NCBI GenBank assembly: GCA_035236585.1
Contig: CP141132.1
Coordinates: 46,503,880-46,567,879, forward strand
Length of the DNA stretch: 64,000 nt
Direction: 5' to 3'
From: Warburgia ugandensis
Lineage: Eukaryota > Streptophyta > Magnoliopsida > Canellales > Canellaceae
Shown here piece after piece: positions 11,281 through 24,232 of this stretch. Under the pieces are notes generated by a model. It was given only the letters and a program-made list of their open reading frames with translations, was not told the DNA's origin and did no database searches. Made by a program: the position numbers and the translations under genes. Numbering within the stretch: position 1 is the stretch's first letter; every line of letters begins with the position of its first letter.

Positions 11281-12160
11281 AGAGTCTTTGTAGGATTGAC
11301 CCATATTTACCGATTCTATACTCCAATAGAGTTCTATACTTGTGGTGCATGCAAATGGTTGGGCTAATTACTTTAATATCCAAGATGGACCACCCTATTG
11401 TCGTCTTATGTCTCTAGTAGATACTAAGGAACTTACCCTCCTATTATTAATTTAGATCTGTGGCTAGGATAATAGACAATGTTTCACAGGGAACTAAAAG
11501 TCCATACTTTAAAGTTTCTGGCAATGGTTTTAGGTCAAATGTGAGTGTTTTCTCAAATGAGTTCTCCTGAGCAATGGAAGGTGGTGTCAGGGTTTCTACT
11601 TTTTGTTTCCATTTTGGAGTGTCCACTACCACTGTAGCTTCAAACAATTGGTTTACTTCCTCAATGGATCTGCCTTGGTCCATGACTGAATCAAAATTAA
11701 AGGATGAAAGGAAGGTATTATGATGTGGGATTTTCATGACATTGATGGCAAAAGAATCTATAGAGTCCATTTGTTGAGATGCATTGAAAATGTTAAACTT
11801 AAGTCTCGAGTTGCCTAAAGATAGTTTCATAACACCCTCTGATAGTTAATGATGGCATTAGAAGGGGCTAAGAATGGTCAACCCAAGATGATAGGAATCT
11901 TATTATCTAGATTTGCTACAGGGTGTGTGTCTCAGACATGAAAGTCCACTAGAAAGGGGAATTAATCAACATGTATCAAGACATCTTCTACCACTCCTCT
12001 AGGAACTTTTACAGATTGGTCTACTAGTTGAAGGGTGGTAAAGGTAGGTTTTAACTCACCTAAACCTAGTTGCTCATAGAATGAATATGGAAATAGGTTA
12101 ACATTAGCTCCTAAATATAAGTGTCTTATAGAATCTGTGTTCCCCAATAGCACATGAGAT
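11281..12160 (-). pseudogene. Aspartic protease, linker and N-terminal reverse transcriptase of the Athila-type pol
   Basis: Three parts are seen on the minus strand. At 12153-11850 lies an open stretch with YLGANVNLFPYSFYEQLGLG and VKVPRGVVEDVLIHVD, matching the plant retroelement protease; the active-site DLGASVN-type triad has decayed to YLGANVN. At 11830-11447 is the 127-codon linker ending LPETLKYGLL, typical of the protease-RT spacer. At about 11440-11281 follow RHKTTIGWSILDIK and ISPTICMH, the start of the reverse transcriptase, after which the solo LTR interrupts. Protease normally cleaves the gag-pol precursor. Frame changes between the three parts rule out a working gene. Confidence 0.8.
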
Positions 12161-13035
12161 TGTAGGGCATTCGAGATCTTTCTATTTGGGAAGGGTTGAG
12201 TATTGTAGAGTGGAAGTAGCTTATCTGGTAAGGAAGCCCTTTTTTGTGCACATTAAGCTTACTCTTTTGTGTGCATAGGTCCTTTAGAAATTTGGCCTAA
12301 TGAGGGAACTCTTTAATAGCACTAAGTAATGGAATATTGATATTAACTTATTTGAAAATGTCCATTGTCTCATTAAAGTTGTTCTCCTTATTTGTTGCAT
12401 TTAGTTTTTGAGGGTAAGGATCCTTACGAATATAAGGAGCATTAGGAAGGGGTTTAGATGAACAAGGAGGTGGTTGTACTCTTTTTTTCTCCCCTTTTAA
12501 GATTTGATAGGCTTCTCTTTCTCCTTAGTTTGTGGGGTTGCCCTAGTTTAGCCTACCTGATTGTCAATTTGTTTACCAGTTCTAAGGGTAGTAATTGACT
12601 CAACCTAGTCATTTGATGCTAAGCCAATCTAATACTGACCCTTGGGGTTGAGCAGTAGCTAACTAGGAAATTTTCATTTTTCTATTTCTTGTAGAGCAAT
12701 AGATAGTAAAACCCATCTAATACTCCAACTTCACAATGGACTATGAGTTCGCCTACTAGGTCTACTTGGTTTCATTTTGGAACTGTATAGACCCTTGCAT
12801 AAATATATTCAACATATCCTCCAGTGATTGTTTCCTTTGCTATTGTGGACACTGTTTGTGAGGTTGCTATTGTTGAGGTATGTTGTTCTAAAAAAAGGTT
12901 GCTAAGGGGATGCCCCAATGGACCCCCTTGGTGGGTATTCTTTGACCATGAAAATTTTAGTTGCTTAGCTCATATAAGGTTGTAGGACTCAGAATATAGG
13001 TTGTTGCTAGAATTACAATATGCATTCATAACATT
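12161..13035 (-). pseudogene. Decayed gag C-terminal / gag-protease spacer
   Basis: This lies between gag and protease on the minus strand and has the right position for the gag C-terminal region. No clear zinc-knuckle (CCHC) was found and stops are frequent. Assignment rests on position alone. Confidence 0.4.
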
Positions 13036-13180
13036 TGCTTGCTCTAAAAAGAACTCAAGAAAACCAAAGCTTTATGGACGCAATTGAGCAGAATGGTTGG
13101 AACTACATTCACTTGCTCTAAAAAGAACTTGAGAAAACCAGAGCTTGATAAACACAATTGAGTAGAATGTTTGGAACTAA
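13036..13180. repeat. Tandem duplication of about 72 bp in the gag region
   Basis: Two adjacent copies start at about 13040 and 13112, both opening with TTGCTCTAAAAAGAACT and continuing through AGAAAACCA and CAATTGAG to TTGGAACTA. They differ at about ten positions, so the duplication is not recent. Confidence 0.8.
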
Positions 13181-13249
13181 AATAGATTGAACAAACCTTG
13201 GACTGAGGAAGCATAGAAGATCTATTCATCAGGAAAGCATCTCACCATT

Positions 13250-13960
13250 TGGTTAGATAATCTATCTTATCTACTTTATAGGCTAACATACCAATTTTAT
13301 TGTAGATATTTGGAGTGACCTCAACTTCATATACACCACCTTTCTTTTGCATTTATGAATTTCCTTCCATTCAGGTAGACTAATCCCATTGTTGAAAATT
13401 CTCAACAAGTGACTCAAAGAAATTCCAGTCTTCCACATTGCTTTTTGTCATGAAAGTCCTACCACTAGTAGCATCTATCATATGTCAATTTTGCAGTGTT
13501 AGACCTTTGCAAAAATATGAGACCTACTACCTATTTTTGAATCCACGGTAAGGACATTTCAAAAGCAAATCCTTTCAACATTCTAAGAATTCATAAAAAA
13601 TGCTCTCCCTTCTTTTGATGGAAATTTATAATTTTTCCCATGAGGGAGTTGGTCTTATGGACCTGGAAAACTTATTCTAGAATTTCCCAAAAAGTTGATC
13701 CCATGTGCTAATGGATCCTACTTTTAAAGAGTTGAGCCATGCCTTAGCTTTTTCCTTAAGAGAAAATGGGAATAGCCACAACCTAATTGAGTCATCAAAG
13801 AAGTTGTGGTACTTGAAATCAGAACAAATGTCAAGGAATTCCTTGACATGGTGGTACAGGTCTTCCTTCTCCAACCCATAAAAAGTCAGGAGTTGAATAA
13901 CCCCTAGTTTCAACTTAAATTGATCTGCGTTAATTGCAGGTAAAGCCATACATGACGATG
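13250..13960 (-). pseudogene. Retrotransposon gag, capsid-like domain, of the Athila-type element
   Basis: The open part (13949-13677, 90 codons) starts MALPAINADQFKLK and carries the family's gag motifs HVKEFLDICSDF, DDSIRLWLFPFSLKEKAKAWL and GSISTWDQL. These lie in the retrotransposon gag domain (PF03732 type) that builds the particle shell. Below 13677 similarity continues in other frames (HKTNSL..., then a segment near 13460 with the usual small-residue linker). Athila gag is normally several hundred residues, so this is a fragment. It sits between the leader and the protease, as expected. Confidence 0.8.
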
Positions 13961-15267
13961 AGTTAAATTGGATAGCAACAATCTTTATATCTTTTTAATT
14001 CCTTGGGCCTTGCCTAATGGTTCATTCGATGTCTATATCTAAGGGTATTAGGTTAGGATTGAGTGATCAATGAGTGTGCATGCACCAGTGGATAGTATAG
14101 TGGACTTATTTTTATACACAATAAAACTAAGTAGTTGTATATATTGAAAGAGTCTCTCTCTTTTTTGCTAGGGTAACCTAAACTAGCCAATGCAACCAAA
14201 ATGCTAAATGATGGATAAAGAAACAAAGGACACATATTAATTTTAACCCTATGGAAAACAAGTTGAAAGGTTTGTTTTCTTAAATTTTTTGAAGGAGAAA
14301 GTTGAAAGGTTTGCTTACCAATTATATCTTGATCTTAATCAACCACTTCACACCTCCTCAGTCATTTGTAGTTGATCTGAGTTGTGGAATGTGTTAGTAG
14401 AGCCAATCGTTTAAATACCAACTCAGTTGATTACATAAGGCCACTAGAGTGATAGTAGTCTATAAGCTACTATAAGTTTCTTCCATCTGATTTTTTACTA
14501 GAGAGTGGAAGGTTGGTGTGCATCAAGTGCTATTTAACCCAGGTGGGCTGAGGGATAGTGATAAAATCCACCCTTGATCTTATGGGGGCGGGGGGGGGGG
14601 GGCGCGTCCTTACTAATATGCATAGTTTGATCAACATATACAAGGACCTTAAAGCACTCAATGTGTCTTATGATGTAAGGAAAGTAGTAAATCTAACGAA
14701 ACTACCTATATGCTACTTAACAAAGGTTCAAGGCCTTAATAGGCCAGACACTTTAACCTTAACAGCCTATGTCCTTTGGTTATAGCTAAGCTTAGGCTAT
14801 CCTTGTTAAGTAGTTGCTTACTAATGCAATGACACTAAATAGTATGCAATGAGCAAACAATGGAATGCAACTATATACTTTTGTGCTACCATCCACAATG
14901 CAACATCAAAGTATTAATGCAACTCCCAGAATTAGTCTTCTCGTACAAGGGTTACATGCCACCTCCTCTTCCAAGTTAGGATGGCTCACCCTTAACATGT
15001 ATTATTACAACCCTTTTTTAAATTTAAATGAATCACAGTATATTTAAAAAAATTACAATATCATCCTCACTGCAATCCACTCAAATAAAAAATATAAACT
15101 ATCCTAAGATCTTCCTCCAAGTCCTTGTCTAAATTCCTCTATAAGCAAAAAGAGAAGTAACATGTTCTTCAGGACTAAGGAAAAAAATACAACTAATTAC
15201 CTACAACCCTAAAAATATGACTAATGGTAAAGCATTACAATCTAGATCTTAATTAAACTCTAGTGTG
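13961..15267 (-). other. Leader between primer-binding site and gag of the Athila-type element
   Basis: No credible coding region. It holds a run of 13 G (14590-14602) and AT-rich non-coding sequence. Its length (about 1.3 kb) is plausible for an Athila-type leader. Confidence 0.45.
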
Positions 15268-15293
15268 AGCCCCCAAAAATGGTACAAAAAACT
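15268..15293 (-). other. Degenerate primer-binding site region of the Athila-type element
   Basis: On the minus strand the sequence just after the LTR reads AGTTTTTTGTACCATTTTTG followed by GGGGCTC. The spacing and frame match the Athila-type AGTTTTTGGCGCCGTTGCC-like site, but the GGCGCC core has been lost. It is followed by ACTAGAGTTTAATTAAG, another common leader stretch. Confidence 0.55.
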
Positions 15294-16911
15294 TGATGTG
15301 CCCTAATATTTATTGCAAGTGCGTGGTTGTATTGGATTATAGACCCTAAAATACAAGTCCATCCCATGAGGATTCTTTAAGGAGATTTAACTAACATATA
15401 AGTCATATTACTATAATCTGGCCAATCATTCAATGAGCATAAGGAACTTTAAGCTTTAAAATTAATCAAGTAAATTAAAACAAGTTGACTGAGTAAGGAA
15501 AGAGGGCAAGGAAACTAACTAAAGAAATAAAGTAAGGAAATAAAACAACTAAGTCATTAATGGAATTTCACAATGAATTGATACATAAGCAAATAAAATA
15601 AATACATAAGAAATAAAAATAAAGGAAAGTGAAGCTTCTTCAAAATGGGCTTGAATTCTAGTGTAGAGCTCTTTTTCACTCCACCATTGAATTGGAATGT
15701 CTTAATGTGGATGACCTAAATTCCTTTAAGATTTCCTTATCCACTCTAACCTTCTCCTTCGTTTTCTTCTAGCACTACATAATTTTCTCCAACCAATAGG
15801 CTGTAAGCAAAGTGGGACATCTCCCCCTTTGATTAAGATGTTTTTCTTTTTAAAAATAGGTGGGTAGCCCATAGAAAAAATCTCCACCAATGGTGCTTCA
15901 ATCGTCTTCATTGTAGTCTATCTTCTCATTAGTCCATCCTTGTTTGAGTAAATGTTCATTGGTTGTTTAGGATTTGCATAAATAAGGATAGATCTTGACC
16001 TTTGCATGCTTGAAAAGTAAGGTGATTTTCAACATAGACTTTTTGTGAATTGTTTCTCTCCTCACCTCCTTTTTTTTCTCCACCATTATCCCTTAATTTT
16101 CTCATGTAATAATGTGGGATTTAGTGTGAATCAACACCTTACATGGAAAAATTCATGTGGCTCCATAGGTGACCCCTAATTGTAGTTAAGTAAGAGAGAA
16201 AGTGATTGGAAAAGTCTTCATGCAAGCCCCAATGTTTTTGACTTGTTTTATTTCACGAAAGTTTTTGTTGTATGTGATCTGAATTTCCCTTAGAAGCTTC
16301 CTAAGGTGGTGGATAGCTTGAATGAATGCATGGGAAGTTCTGTTACCTTGCTTTTGATATGAATACAAATAAGCTTAGTCTTTCACTTACGATTTCATAC
16401 TGCTCTAAGTTTACTGAGAACACCCCCATAACATTCTGATCCTCCCGAACTTCATGTTTGATATGTGTGGGTCCATGATGTTGCTTACACCCTACTTGTA
16501 TTTTAAGGGTAAAATTGTCAAATTTGTGCCTTTCTTTCATGTGTACCCTGGACTTGTAAAATGTAGAATTAACTCTAATTAGTAATATTTATGAAAAGTT
16601 TAGGGGTTAAAGCTTGCTAAGAACACCCTTCTTTTAGTGGATAAGGTTAATCTTTTACTTAAGGTCTCTAACTACTTCGACTTTGATAACAACATGCCAT
16701 TATCATTCAAAACTCCCAAACTCCATATTTTATGGCATGTGGGCCCATGAGATTTCTTATATAGTGGTCTTGCTCTCTTTTAGGGTTTCAAGTGCCAAAA
16801 ATATGCATTTTCTTAGTTGTACTCTAATACTGCAAAATGTGAAATAAACCTTCACTAGTGATATTTAAGTTAATTTCTTGATTAGAAACTACTAAATGTA
16901 GACATATTACA
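15294..16911 (-). repeat. Athila-type LTR (1618 bp)
   Basis: On the minus strand it opens TGTAATATGTCTACATTTAG, a typical Athila LTR start, and closes CACATCA just before the primer-binding region. It serves as 5' LTR of the element 630-15293 and, judging by the 3' non-coding sequence upstream (16912-18720), also as 3' LTR of a second copy. An internal stretch near 16540-16610 resembles the start of the solo LTR at 4484. No reading frame of note. Confidence 0.6.
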
Positions 16912-18720
16912 TGTCATATTTTAAAGCATATCAAATACACCTAGACTTACATTTTGTTGGTCTTCGAGCAAAACTACAAAAATAAAAAATAAAGAAAATC
17001 TAAAAATCCTAACCACTTTAGCAGGTGCTACCATCTACATTTAACATATATAGAAAACATTTAAACCCCTAGGTTACCCCTAGTAGATGAGTTATAGTCT
17101 CATAAGGGTTTTCAAAATAATACCCACAAACATTTCAAAAAATTTGTGAAAGTTCTTTATTTATTTCAGAGATTTTTCTTCCATTCAATGTTTGTTAAAT
17201 ATCCAACATGGCATTAATAAGAATGGACAATAACTCAAAATCCTACCTTTATGCTAAAGGCCTTCCATTATTTCATTGAAACTCAGAGTGTAAGTGTGTC
17301 AATATAGCCAATATATACATAATTATTGATTTTTAAGTAAATTATAACCTAAATTACTATCCAAAGTATGATTTGACTTCAAATCTCACAAGATATTCTT
17401 TCCATTAGAAAGAAGTCACCCAAAATAGGTAAATCTCTCTTCAATATGCGAGTAGGATAATGTTTATCAATGCTGAATTCTCACATATTTCATACAAAAG
17501 AATGATAATTTAAAAATATCAACTATTAAAAAATTTTACACTCTACAAAATTCCTTACTCAATCATAACCGCATCCAAGGCATATTACTCCTAAGATCAA
17601 TTTAGAACTTCTATTAGGATCAAACATGAGCTTAAATTAGGGTTATCAAAGGAAATTGCATAGGGTAAACTAAGGTGTTTGGAAGAATATGTAAAAGCTC
17701 TTCTATTAAAGTTTTCACAATCTTATTTTCATATGAGAGTGAACATTTTTCTTTTCATTGGCTATATTTTTATATTTTTTTATATTCTCTTGACTTTTGA
17801 ATATAGCCTTTTTCCACTTTTGAATTTTTCTTCTTTTCACCCTTTTGATTTTCATCTCTTGAATTGTTTGTTCATACTATTTCATCAAGATATTTTTCCA
17901 ATCAACTCTACGTATTTTAGAACAACTGAGTAGTGGATATATAATAGGGTTAAATGTGGGTAATGGTGAATTGGCTATCAAAGTAAAAGTTGTATATAAA
18001 GGCTCTAAAGACTTTGGGTTTTAATAAAAGGATGGCCTCTATCATCTTCTAGGTTTTATATGACTTTAAAATGGCCATAAACTCAAGAGATATATGGTAC
18101 AGTCTTTCAATATGATTACTTAATAATTGACCAAGACAAGAATATTGACACCAACTAGGAATTTTATATTTGCAGATGAAAATTTTGAATTTATGTATAA
18201 CCCTCTTAAATAAAGAAGGGCTCTAATCTCACATGAGTTATAAGTCTCTACTTATCTTGTTCCAGATCTCTAAATTATACTTTCTCTTCAAATTAAAATA
18301 CATATATATATAGTGCAATAATTATTTTGAGTTTAATTTTTCATGAAAAACTTTAGAAGAAGAATAAATTAATGAACTAATTGCATATAGATCTATTAAT
18401 AAGCTAAAGTTCAAATATATACTTAATGTTCAAATAATTCAAATTATCAACCTTATAAAGGAACTTATCATAAAAAAATTTATTTTTCAAATTTTTTAAA
18501 TAAAGAAATGACTTTAAAAATAACTAAAAAGGTTCTGGACACATCAAATTTGAAATACTCTAACCCTAGACTTAAATTAAAAATTGTCCACAATGTTTTA
18601 AAATTAAAGCATGGACAAATGAAATAACTAAGTGGAGAGAGAAGGGCTAGAAAGATAGTACCTACTAGATGGTGCATGAATTTGTTGATGTGGACAATCA
18701 TGCAAAATATACAACAAATA
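16912..18720 (-). repeat. Athila-type 3' non-coding region, copy 2
   Basis: The part about 17490-18720 matches 640-1900 in the same orientation. It lies directly upstream (minus strand) of the LTR 16911-15294, where the end of another Athila-type element would be. Its integrase and everything before it are missing: sequence above 18720 no longer matches. Confidence 0.55.
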
Positions 18721-19136
18721 TGCATGGACTAAAACTACACTAGTTAGAACTTAGTTAGTGAATCACTTACCATTATATTTAAAAACATACCTTGATCTCA
18801 ATATATTACACCTCCATGAGTTTGTTTAGAATGATATTGGGGATCTAAACATTCTACATTAGTTTGTGAATCATGATGTGATTAATTGCCTATATGAAGC
18901 TATTGATGAGCTCATGAGATTTGTGTATGTTTGGGTTATGGGCTCCTATGACCTAGAGGAGTGATGATATGAGTATGTTTGAATATCATTGAAAAGTATT
19001 AATGATACTAAGAAATTTCATGTGACTTTAGATGCTTTATGTGTAAGCATTGAGATTATATATGTGATCTATTCCTATGATGATGATTTTTATATATGAA
19101 TCCTATATGGGTGAGATTTGTATATGACACGAGTGT
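18721..19136. other. Unassigned sequence between the Athila-type copy and a CACTA element
   Basis: About 416 bp of AT-rich sequence. No coding motif, repeat or terminus recognised. Confidence 0.4.
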
Positions 19137-19149
19137 CACTACTATATAC

Positions 19150-19460
19150 AAATCTTTTAAAGTCAGTATAAAGAAGTCAATTTTTAGACTACCAACTTCA
19201 TAAATATTTTCCAAGTTTGTTGAAAAAAAAAAAAAGCAACTTAAAAATCATACTTAAGAAGTCTTTTTGTAGAAAAACAACTTCTTTAGTTTGGTGCGAA
19301 TCACTTTTTTACTTGGGAAAGGACTTTTAAAGTCATTTTTTACAAAACCAACTTTAAAACTCCCATCTTTTTAAGTTGTTTTTCTAAATATGACTTCAAA
19401 AGATGAGCCTTTTAAATTCATTTTTTAATAACAACTTTAAAAGTATGCTTTTGAAAGAGT
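19150..19460. repeat. Left subterminal repeats of CACTA element B
   Basis: Repeated forms of CTTTTAAAGTC and GACTTTAAAAG alternate in both orientations, as in the other CACTA ends here. Positions 19300-19450 are densest. Confidence 0.7.
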
Positions 19461-20582
19461 GGAAGTAGGTGCCAAGTTTGGCTTGATAAAGCTCCATAAA
19501 CCCTTTTATATTCATTTTTATATATGTGCCATTAGTTGTTTCCCAAAAATAGAGTATCAATAACTTTTAATGCAAAAAAAAATTCAAAACTTATTTAAGC
19601 CTAATTTACACCTTTCTTAGGACCACATTAAGATCTAAATTTGTACCATAGTACAAAAGATATTTAGCAACATCAATTTAAAATTTTGAATCTCACAAAA
19701 TGATTGACTAACATTCAACCTAATCATAGGCTTGATAACAATGAAGATGTTATGATGAAACTCCAAAATAGTTTGATTCCAACAACTATTACGCATGCAA
19801 AGGAGGTTGTTTGGCTTAGAGATGGAGGTATTAGTTCTCAATGTTTCCATGCTACGACAATTTACAATACTTGGCTTAAAAATGTGAAACTCACAAAGCA
19901 TGATTCCTTATACATCAAAGCTATATGAATAAGCAATTTATATGGTTAAAAAATCTAGTATGAATACATCGTATTATTATAAACAAAATGCAAGGAATTT
20001 AAGACTACTTGTCCAAAATTCCAACAACACATGGTCTTTGCACCAATCATACATATGTATAGAATTTTGGACTGATTTCTCAAGAATTCCAGAAATGATC
20101 TCTTCCAAGTTTGATGATGATCAAACCTAATACCATGAAATTCATGAACAAAATTTTTAGAAATAAAATAAGTTTCCAATTCTAAAGAAAAAACATGAGA
20201 TTATCAACATAAATGCATATATAAAATCTTGACTTCAAAATCATGAATCATAACATGCAAACATGAAATCTAAATAACAAAACATTTTAAACATTCAAGA
20301 TAAACTAAAGGAAAAATAAACTTTTGTTGAAATTAATCTTTGAATCAATACAATAACATGAGAATAATAAAGGAAATTTTTTTTTTTTAAATCCCTCTTT
20401 TAATAGAAGACTTTCAATTTTAGATTAGAAAATCAAAGTGAATAATTGACATCTATCTCATGTAATGCTACCTTTGCACTCAAAAAAGCAAGTTTTTTAT
20501 GTTTTAACCTTCTTTTGTTTACTTTAAATGCATTATGTGGTCTTTTTTATTTCATTATTCTAATATCATTATTTTCATATTT

Positions 20583-23500
20583 GTAGCAAGGATGGGACAT
20601 GAACACCATCAAAACGAAGAATATGAGTAGAATTAAGAGCATAAAGAAGAGGCCAACATGAGTAGCACTCAAAAGAGTAAGGGCAGAGGGTGAACAATAA
20701 TGGAAAAGGTTATCAAGAGAAAGTTGAAGAGAATTAAAGAAACTATCCAATACAATAGCAGCTGGCAAGATATGGATGAGAGTGCAACTCTTGTAGTAGT
20801 TTTCTTTGCTCCACAGTAAGACACATGGTTCCTATCACATTTGATGATTGGAAACATGTGCTACAATCATTAAAAGATTCAATATGGGCAATGGTAAAGG
20901 TAGGTAAAAATAATATGTATTATATAATTTATAACATACCTTCTTATTTTTAAAGATAGTAACATGCTTTCTACTTTGCAGATTGCCTTTGAGGTACCTC
21001 AGCACAAGAAGACACATGCTTTGTAAGGAGCTGGTGAGTAATGGAGAAAATGAAAGAACTACCTTGTTATCAATTACATAGCTCCATATGTCAATGATCC
21101 ATTGAGGCTATACACAGTTCCTACATTTATTCCAATGTCATTGACCAAGATGTGTGGAATGTAGTTGTATAGGACCTCCCGTCCTTTAAATTTGAGGTAT
21201 GTGCTAAAATGATATTTTATTTAATTAGTTACATATAACATTCGATTAGTGCACTTGATTATGTATGTTCAAATGTTTAGTCAAACAGTGTGAGAGGAAG
21301 AAAGGTACATGAAACTAATTTGCATCACCACACCTCCAGGATGGGCTATGCCCATTTGCATGAGGTAGCCAGAAGGTAGCATAAGCGGTTTATTCCTTTC
21401 AAATGATACTATAGTTATATACATTCTATTATAAAACTATAGTGTATTTCTTAACAGCAAAAGAAAGATGGGACTACGAAACCCATTGACTGTGTCATCC
21501 TGTGGAAGATGGCATATTTGGTGGGCCATACTAGCCAAATGTTCTCAAATGAAGCTACTACAGAAGTTGCTTCTTGCATGGTAAGTTATTCCACTTGTCT
21601 ACCCTTAACTAACATCAATTTTATACAATTAATTAAATGACCTAATCATGTCCTTCTAATTAAATTTTTCAAGACATTCTTACCCAAGAAAACACAAGTA
21701 CAAGAACAATAAGTAGCACCGCTGTCAACGATGACATCTTGTGTAGGGCTATGGGCAATAAGAAGGACCACCCTCAAGGAGTAACTAGCATGTGGCACAG
21801 TATAGTTCCTTCCAAATTCTTTGATAAAACGAATACATACACTTGAAGATTCAGAGGTTTACAATGAGTTGTGTAAGAAGATAAAAATTGATATAAACTT
21901 ATCCAATTGCATGAAGGAGGTTTGATGATAGTTTCACAATCTCATGTACCTAATTCTCATACCACCTGTGTACCTCCATCAACTGCTAGCTACAATTCTC
22001 CTACTGAAGAAGTTCATGAAGGACAACCTGTGCCCTTCTAAAGTGAAATTTCAACCAAGGAGGTTTATGCATAGACTCATCAGAAAATTTTCATTGTCCT
22101 TTTGTAATTCTCCATCTCAACCTCTCTAATATATATCTAATTTGTAAGTGGGTAAATACCTATTAGCCCTAAATACTCATCAAAACATTGTGGCAGTTGT
22201 TTCATGCTATGGGCATGAATCAATAGTTTTGCACATAATTAGTATGCAACCACATACTAAGTGCATGTCCATTATCATGGCTTTGGATGTAAATAATTTA
22301 GAAATGGAAAATATTATAACTGTTGGGTAGGCAGTTGCATATCACATTGCTTAGCCAAAGTCACTTGTCATTCTCATAGAGTCCACAATATATATCTTAT
22401 CATACTACCTTCCTCAACAACAATTTTTAGCTAGAGACCTCAATTTAATTATTTATCAACTTTATAAGGTTAATCAGCAATAGCAAGCACTATGGAGGTT
22501 GCCCGCCATTGCACCGTCAACTATTGTCACACTAATGGAACAAGTTCTTGTATCTATGTTTATTTTTTTCATCATAAATTTGATAGTCTTCATTTATAAG
22601 TATTAATTGGTTAAAAATCTCTACATCTTTTACAACAATTGTCTAAGGATCAGGTGGAAGTCCCACCTGCTGCACCTCGATCCCTAAGCTTAATCTATGG
22701 ACTCATCAATGAAATATGGCAATCGACCCTATACAAATCAATGATGGAGTGCTTGCCTATGATGTTTTTGAAGTGCCACTTATGGCAAAGGACCTATTAC
22801 GAGTTTGCCCATATGCCCAACTCGAGCACCCTCACATTGCATTCTACCTAGGGGTATATGCAAATATATGCTTATAAAATACTTGACATTACATGTTGTA
22901 TTTTCATGTTAAGTAATAATTATTTCTTTTGTGCAGCTTCTTAAATCATGCAACGAGCCATTTTGAGATCGACGGTATACTTTACCAATTCCTTAACCTT
23001 GACATAATTTGTGGAGCAGTAAAGCAATGGTCGATAAAGAGGCATGTTGATGATATTTTACTAGGGTTCTTCTTGTGCTCTAAGGGGCATGGCTTAATAA
23101 TTTCTTACAATAGTGAGTAAGTTTTAATTTTCTTGTTTACTTGCCTACTTATTCTACACTTAGGGATTTTCAAATTTTATAAGTAATTAAACTTACTATA
23201 TTATAAATGATATTTGTTGATCCTTTTTGTTTTCCTTATTGCATAGTGCCTTAGACAACAATCTAATTGGGAGTGTGGGCACTATGCACTGAGATACATG
23301 AGGATCCTAATATTCGATAGTGTTGGTGTCTACCAATTAAGAAAGATAAGACACTTTTTACTTTTCATAATCTTATAATTTTTCACTATTTTTTATGGAT
23401 CCAACTAAAAGAATGTGAACTAAATTAAATATGTTTTATTACAGAGTTACTCTAGAGCAAACCTCAACGAAGTATGAAACTAATTGACTGATTATGTAAT
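20583..23500 (+). pseudogene. CACTA accessory gene: Transposase_24-like, DUF8039-like and Ulp1-like protease regions
   Basis: Pieces of one plant CACTA protein occur in order but with stops and introns. Near 20680-20890: KGRG, then THVPITFDDWKHV-like and LKDSIWAMVK stretches, ending at a likely splice donor (GTAAAGG). From about 20982: FEVPQHKKTHAL, then FKNYLVINYIAPYVNDPL. From about 21290: GRKVHETNLHHHTSRMGYAH and later CVILWKMAYLVGHTS, as in Transposase_24 (Ptta/En/Spm) proteins. Near 22250-22370: ALDVNNLEMENIITVG and AYHIA.PKSLVI, like DUF8039. Near 23250-23310: QQSNWECGHYALRYMR, the catalytic Gln and Cys region of Ulp1 (C48) proteases. Such proteins accompany CACTA elements; the protease role is unclear. 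The same gene recurs reversed at 25430-28300. Confidence 0.7.
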
Positions 23501-23994
23501 GATTTTTAGTTAGAACAATTGGAATAATTGCATGAATGTAAATTACATAATAGAGTATTATTTTCATCGATATGCATGTGTTCTTTTAGTTTTTATTATT
23601 TTTCATTAAAAAATATATATATATATTATGGGATGATTGAGTAGAAACTTGGAGCATAGAAGTAAATGAGTACGTATGGATGAAGTGAATATGGAGCTTG
23701 TAAATGAAGTGAATATGGAGGTTGGTTTTCATTATTTTCATTAAAGTATATAAATTTTATGGGATGATGAACAAGGGGGGCTTGGAGTGTGAAAGTAAAT
23801 GGGTATGTGTATGGACTTGTAAGTGAAGTGAATGTGTTGTAGTTTCTTTTATTAAGCCTTTTGAAGATAGATGTGGATGGATGATGAATTTAGTTGTTTT
23901 ATACCCAACATTGAAGTGAATTTATGCTTCTGTTTCATGTGTATAAAGATTGTAAGAAAATTGTAGCAGGTGGTAGATTGAACATAGAAATACA

Positions 23995-24225
23995 GGTAGT
24001 GATTGAAATGTAAAAAGGGAGAAAAAGGAAACTTTTAAAGTCATCTAGTAAACGACTTAAACTAATTTTTAACGTTGTTTACTAAATGACTTTAAAAGTC
24101 TTGAGGAAACAACTTTAAAAGTAATTGTTTCTTGAAATTGACTTCAAAAATGATAACTTCTAAAGTTGTTTAGGAAACGAATTTAAAAGTTAGGTTTTTT
24201 AACTGACTTTAAAACCCTCCTATGT
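23995..24225. repeat. Right subterminal repeats of CACTA element B
   Basis: Alternating AAAGTCATC/GACTTTAAAAG modules leading to the terminal repeat at 24215-24232. Confidence 0.7.
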
Positions 24226-24232
24226 AGTAGTG

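Larger units (their letters stand above)
630..16911 (-). mobile_element. Athila/Tat-type Ty3/gypsy LTR retrotransposon, decayed and split by nested insertions
   Basis: Read on the minus strand the order is LTR (16911-15294), degenerate primer-binding site, leader, gag (about 13.96-13.0 kb), aspartic protease and start of reverse transcriptase (12160-11281), then after an insertion the rest of reverse transcriptase, RNase H and integrase (4479-2050), and a 3' non-coding region to 630. This gag-PR-RT-RH-INT order is that of Ty3/gypsy elements, and the motifs match the Athila/Tat branch. Every domain has stops or frameshifts and several catalytic residues are changed. The 3' LTR is not in the window; a CACTA element ending at 629 interrupts the downstream side. 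The insertion 4484-11276 removes nothing obvious from pol, because the protein similarity resumes across it. Confidence 0.8.
19137..24232 (+). mobile_element. CACTA (En/Spm-type) DNA transposon B, 5.1 kb
   Basis: It starts CACTACTATATACAAATC at 19137 and ends with the reverse complement of CACTACTACATAGGAGGG at 24232. The flanking triplets are TGT and TGG, so the expected 3-bp target duplication is nearly kept. Both ends carry subterminal modules of the AAAGTCGTTT/AAACGACTTT kind (19150-19460; 23995-24225). The interior holds one decayed multi-exon gene (20583-23500). No TNPD-like transposase was found, so the element was probably mobilised in trans or has lost part of its interior. Confidence 0.8.

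Noticed and set aside
11281-11420. Apparent 3' end of an LTR just before a primer-binding-like stretch
   Set aside because: Minus-strand translation gives IGWSILDIK and ISPTICMH, i.e. the start of Athila reverse transcriptase, so the LTR edge was placed at 11276.
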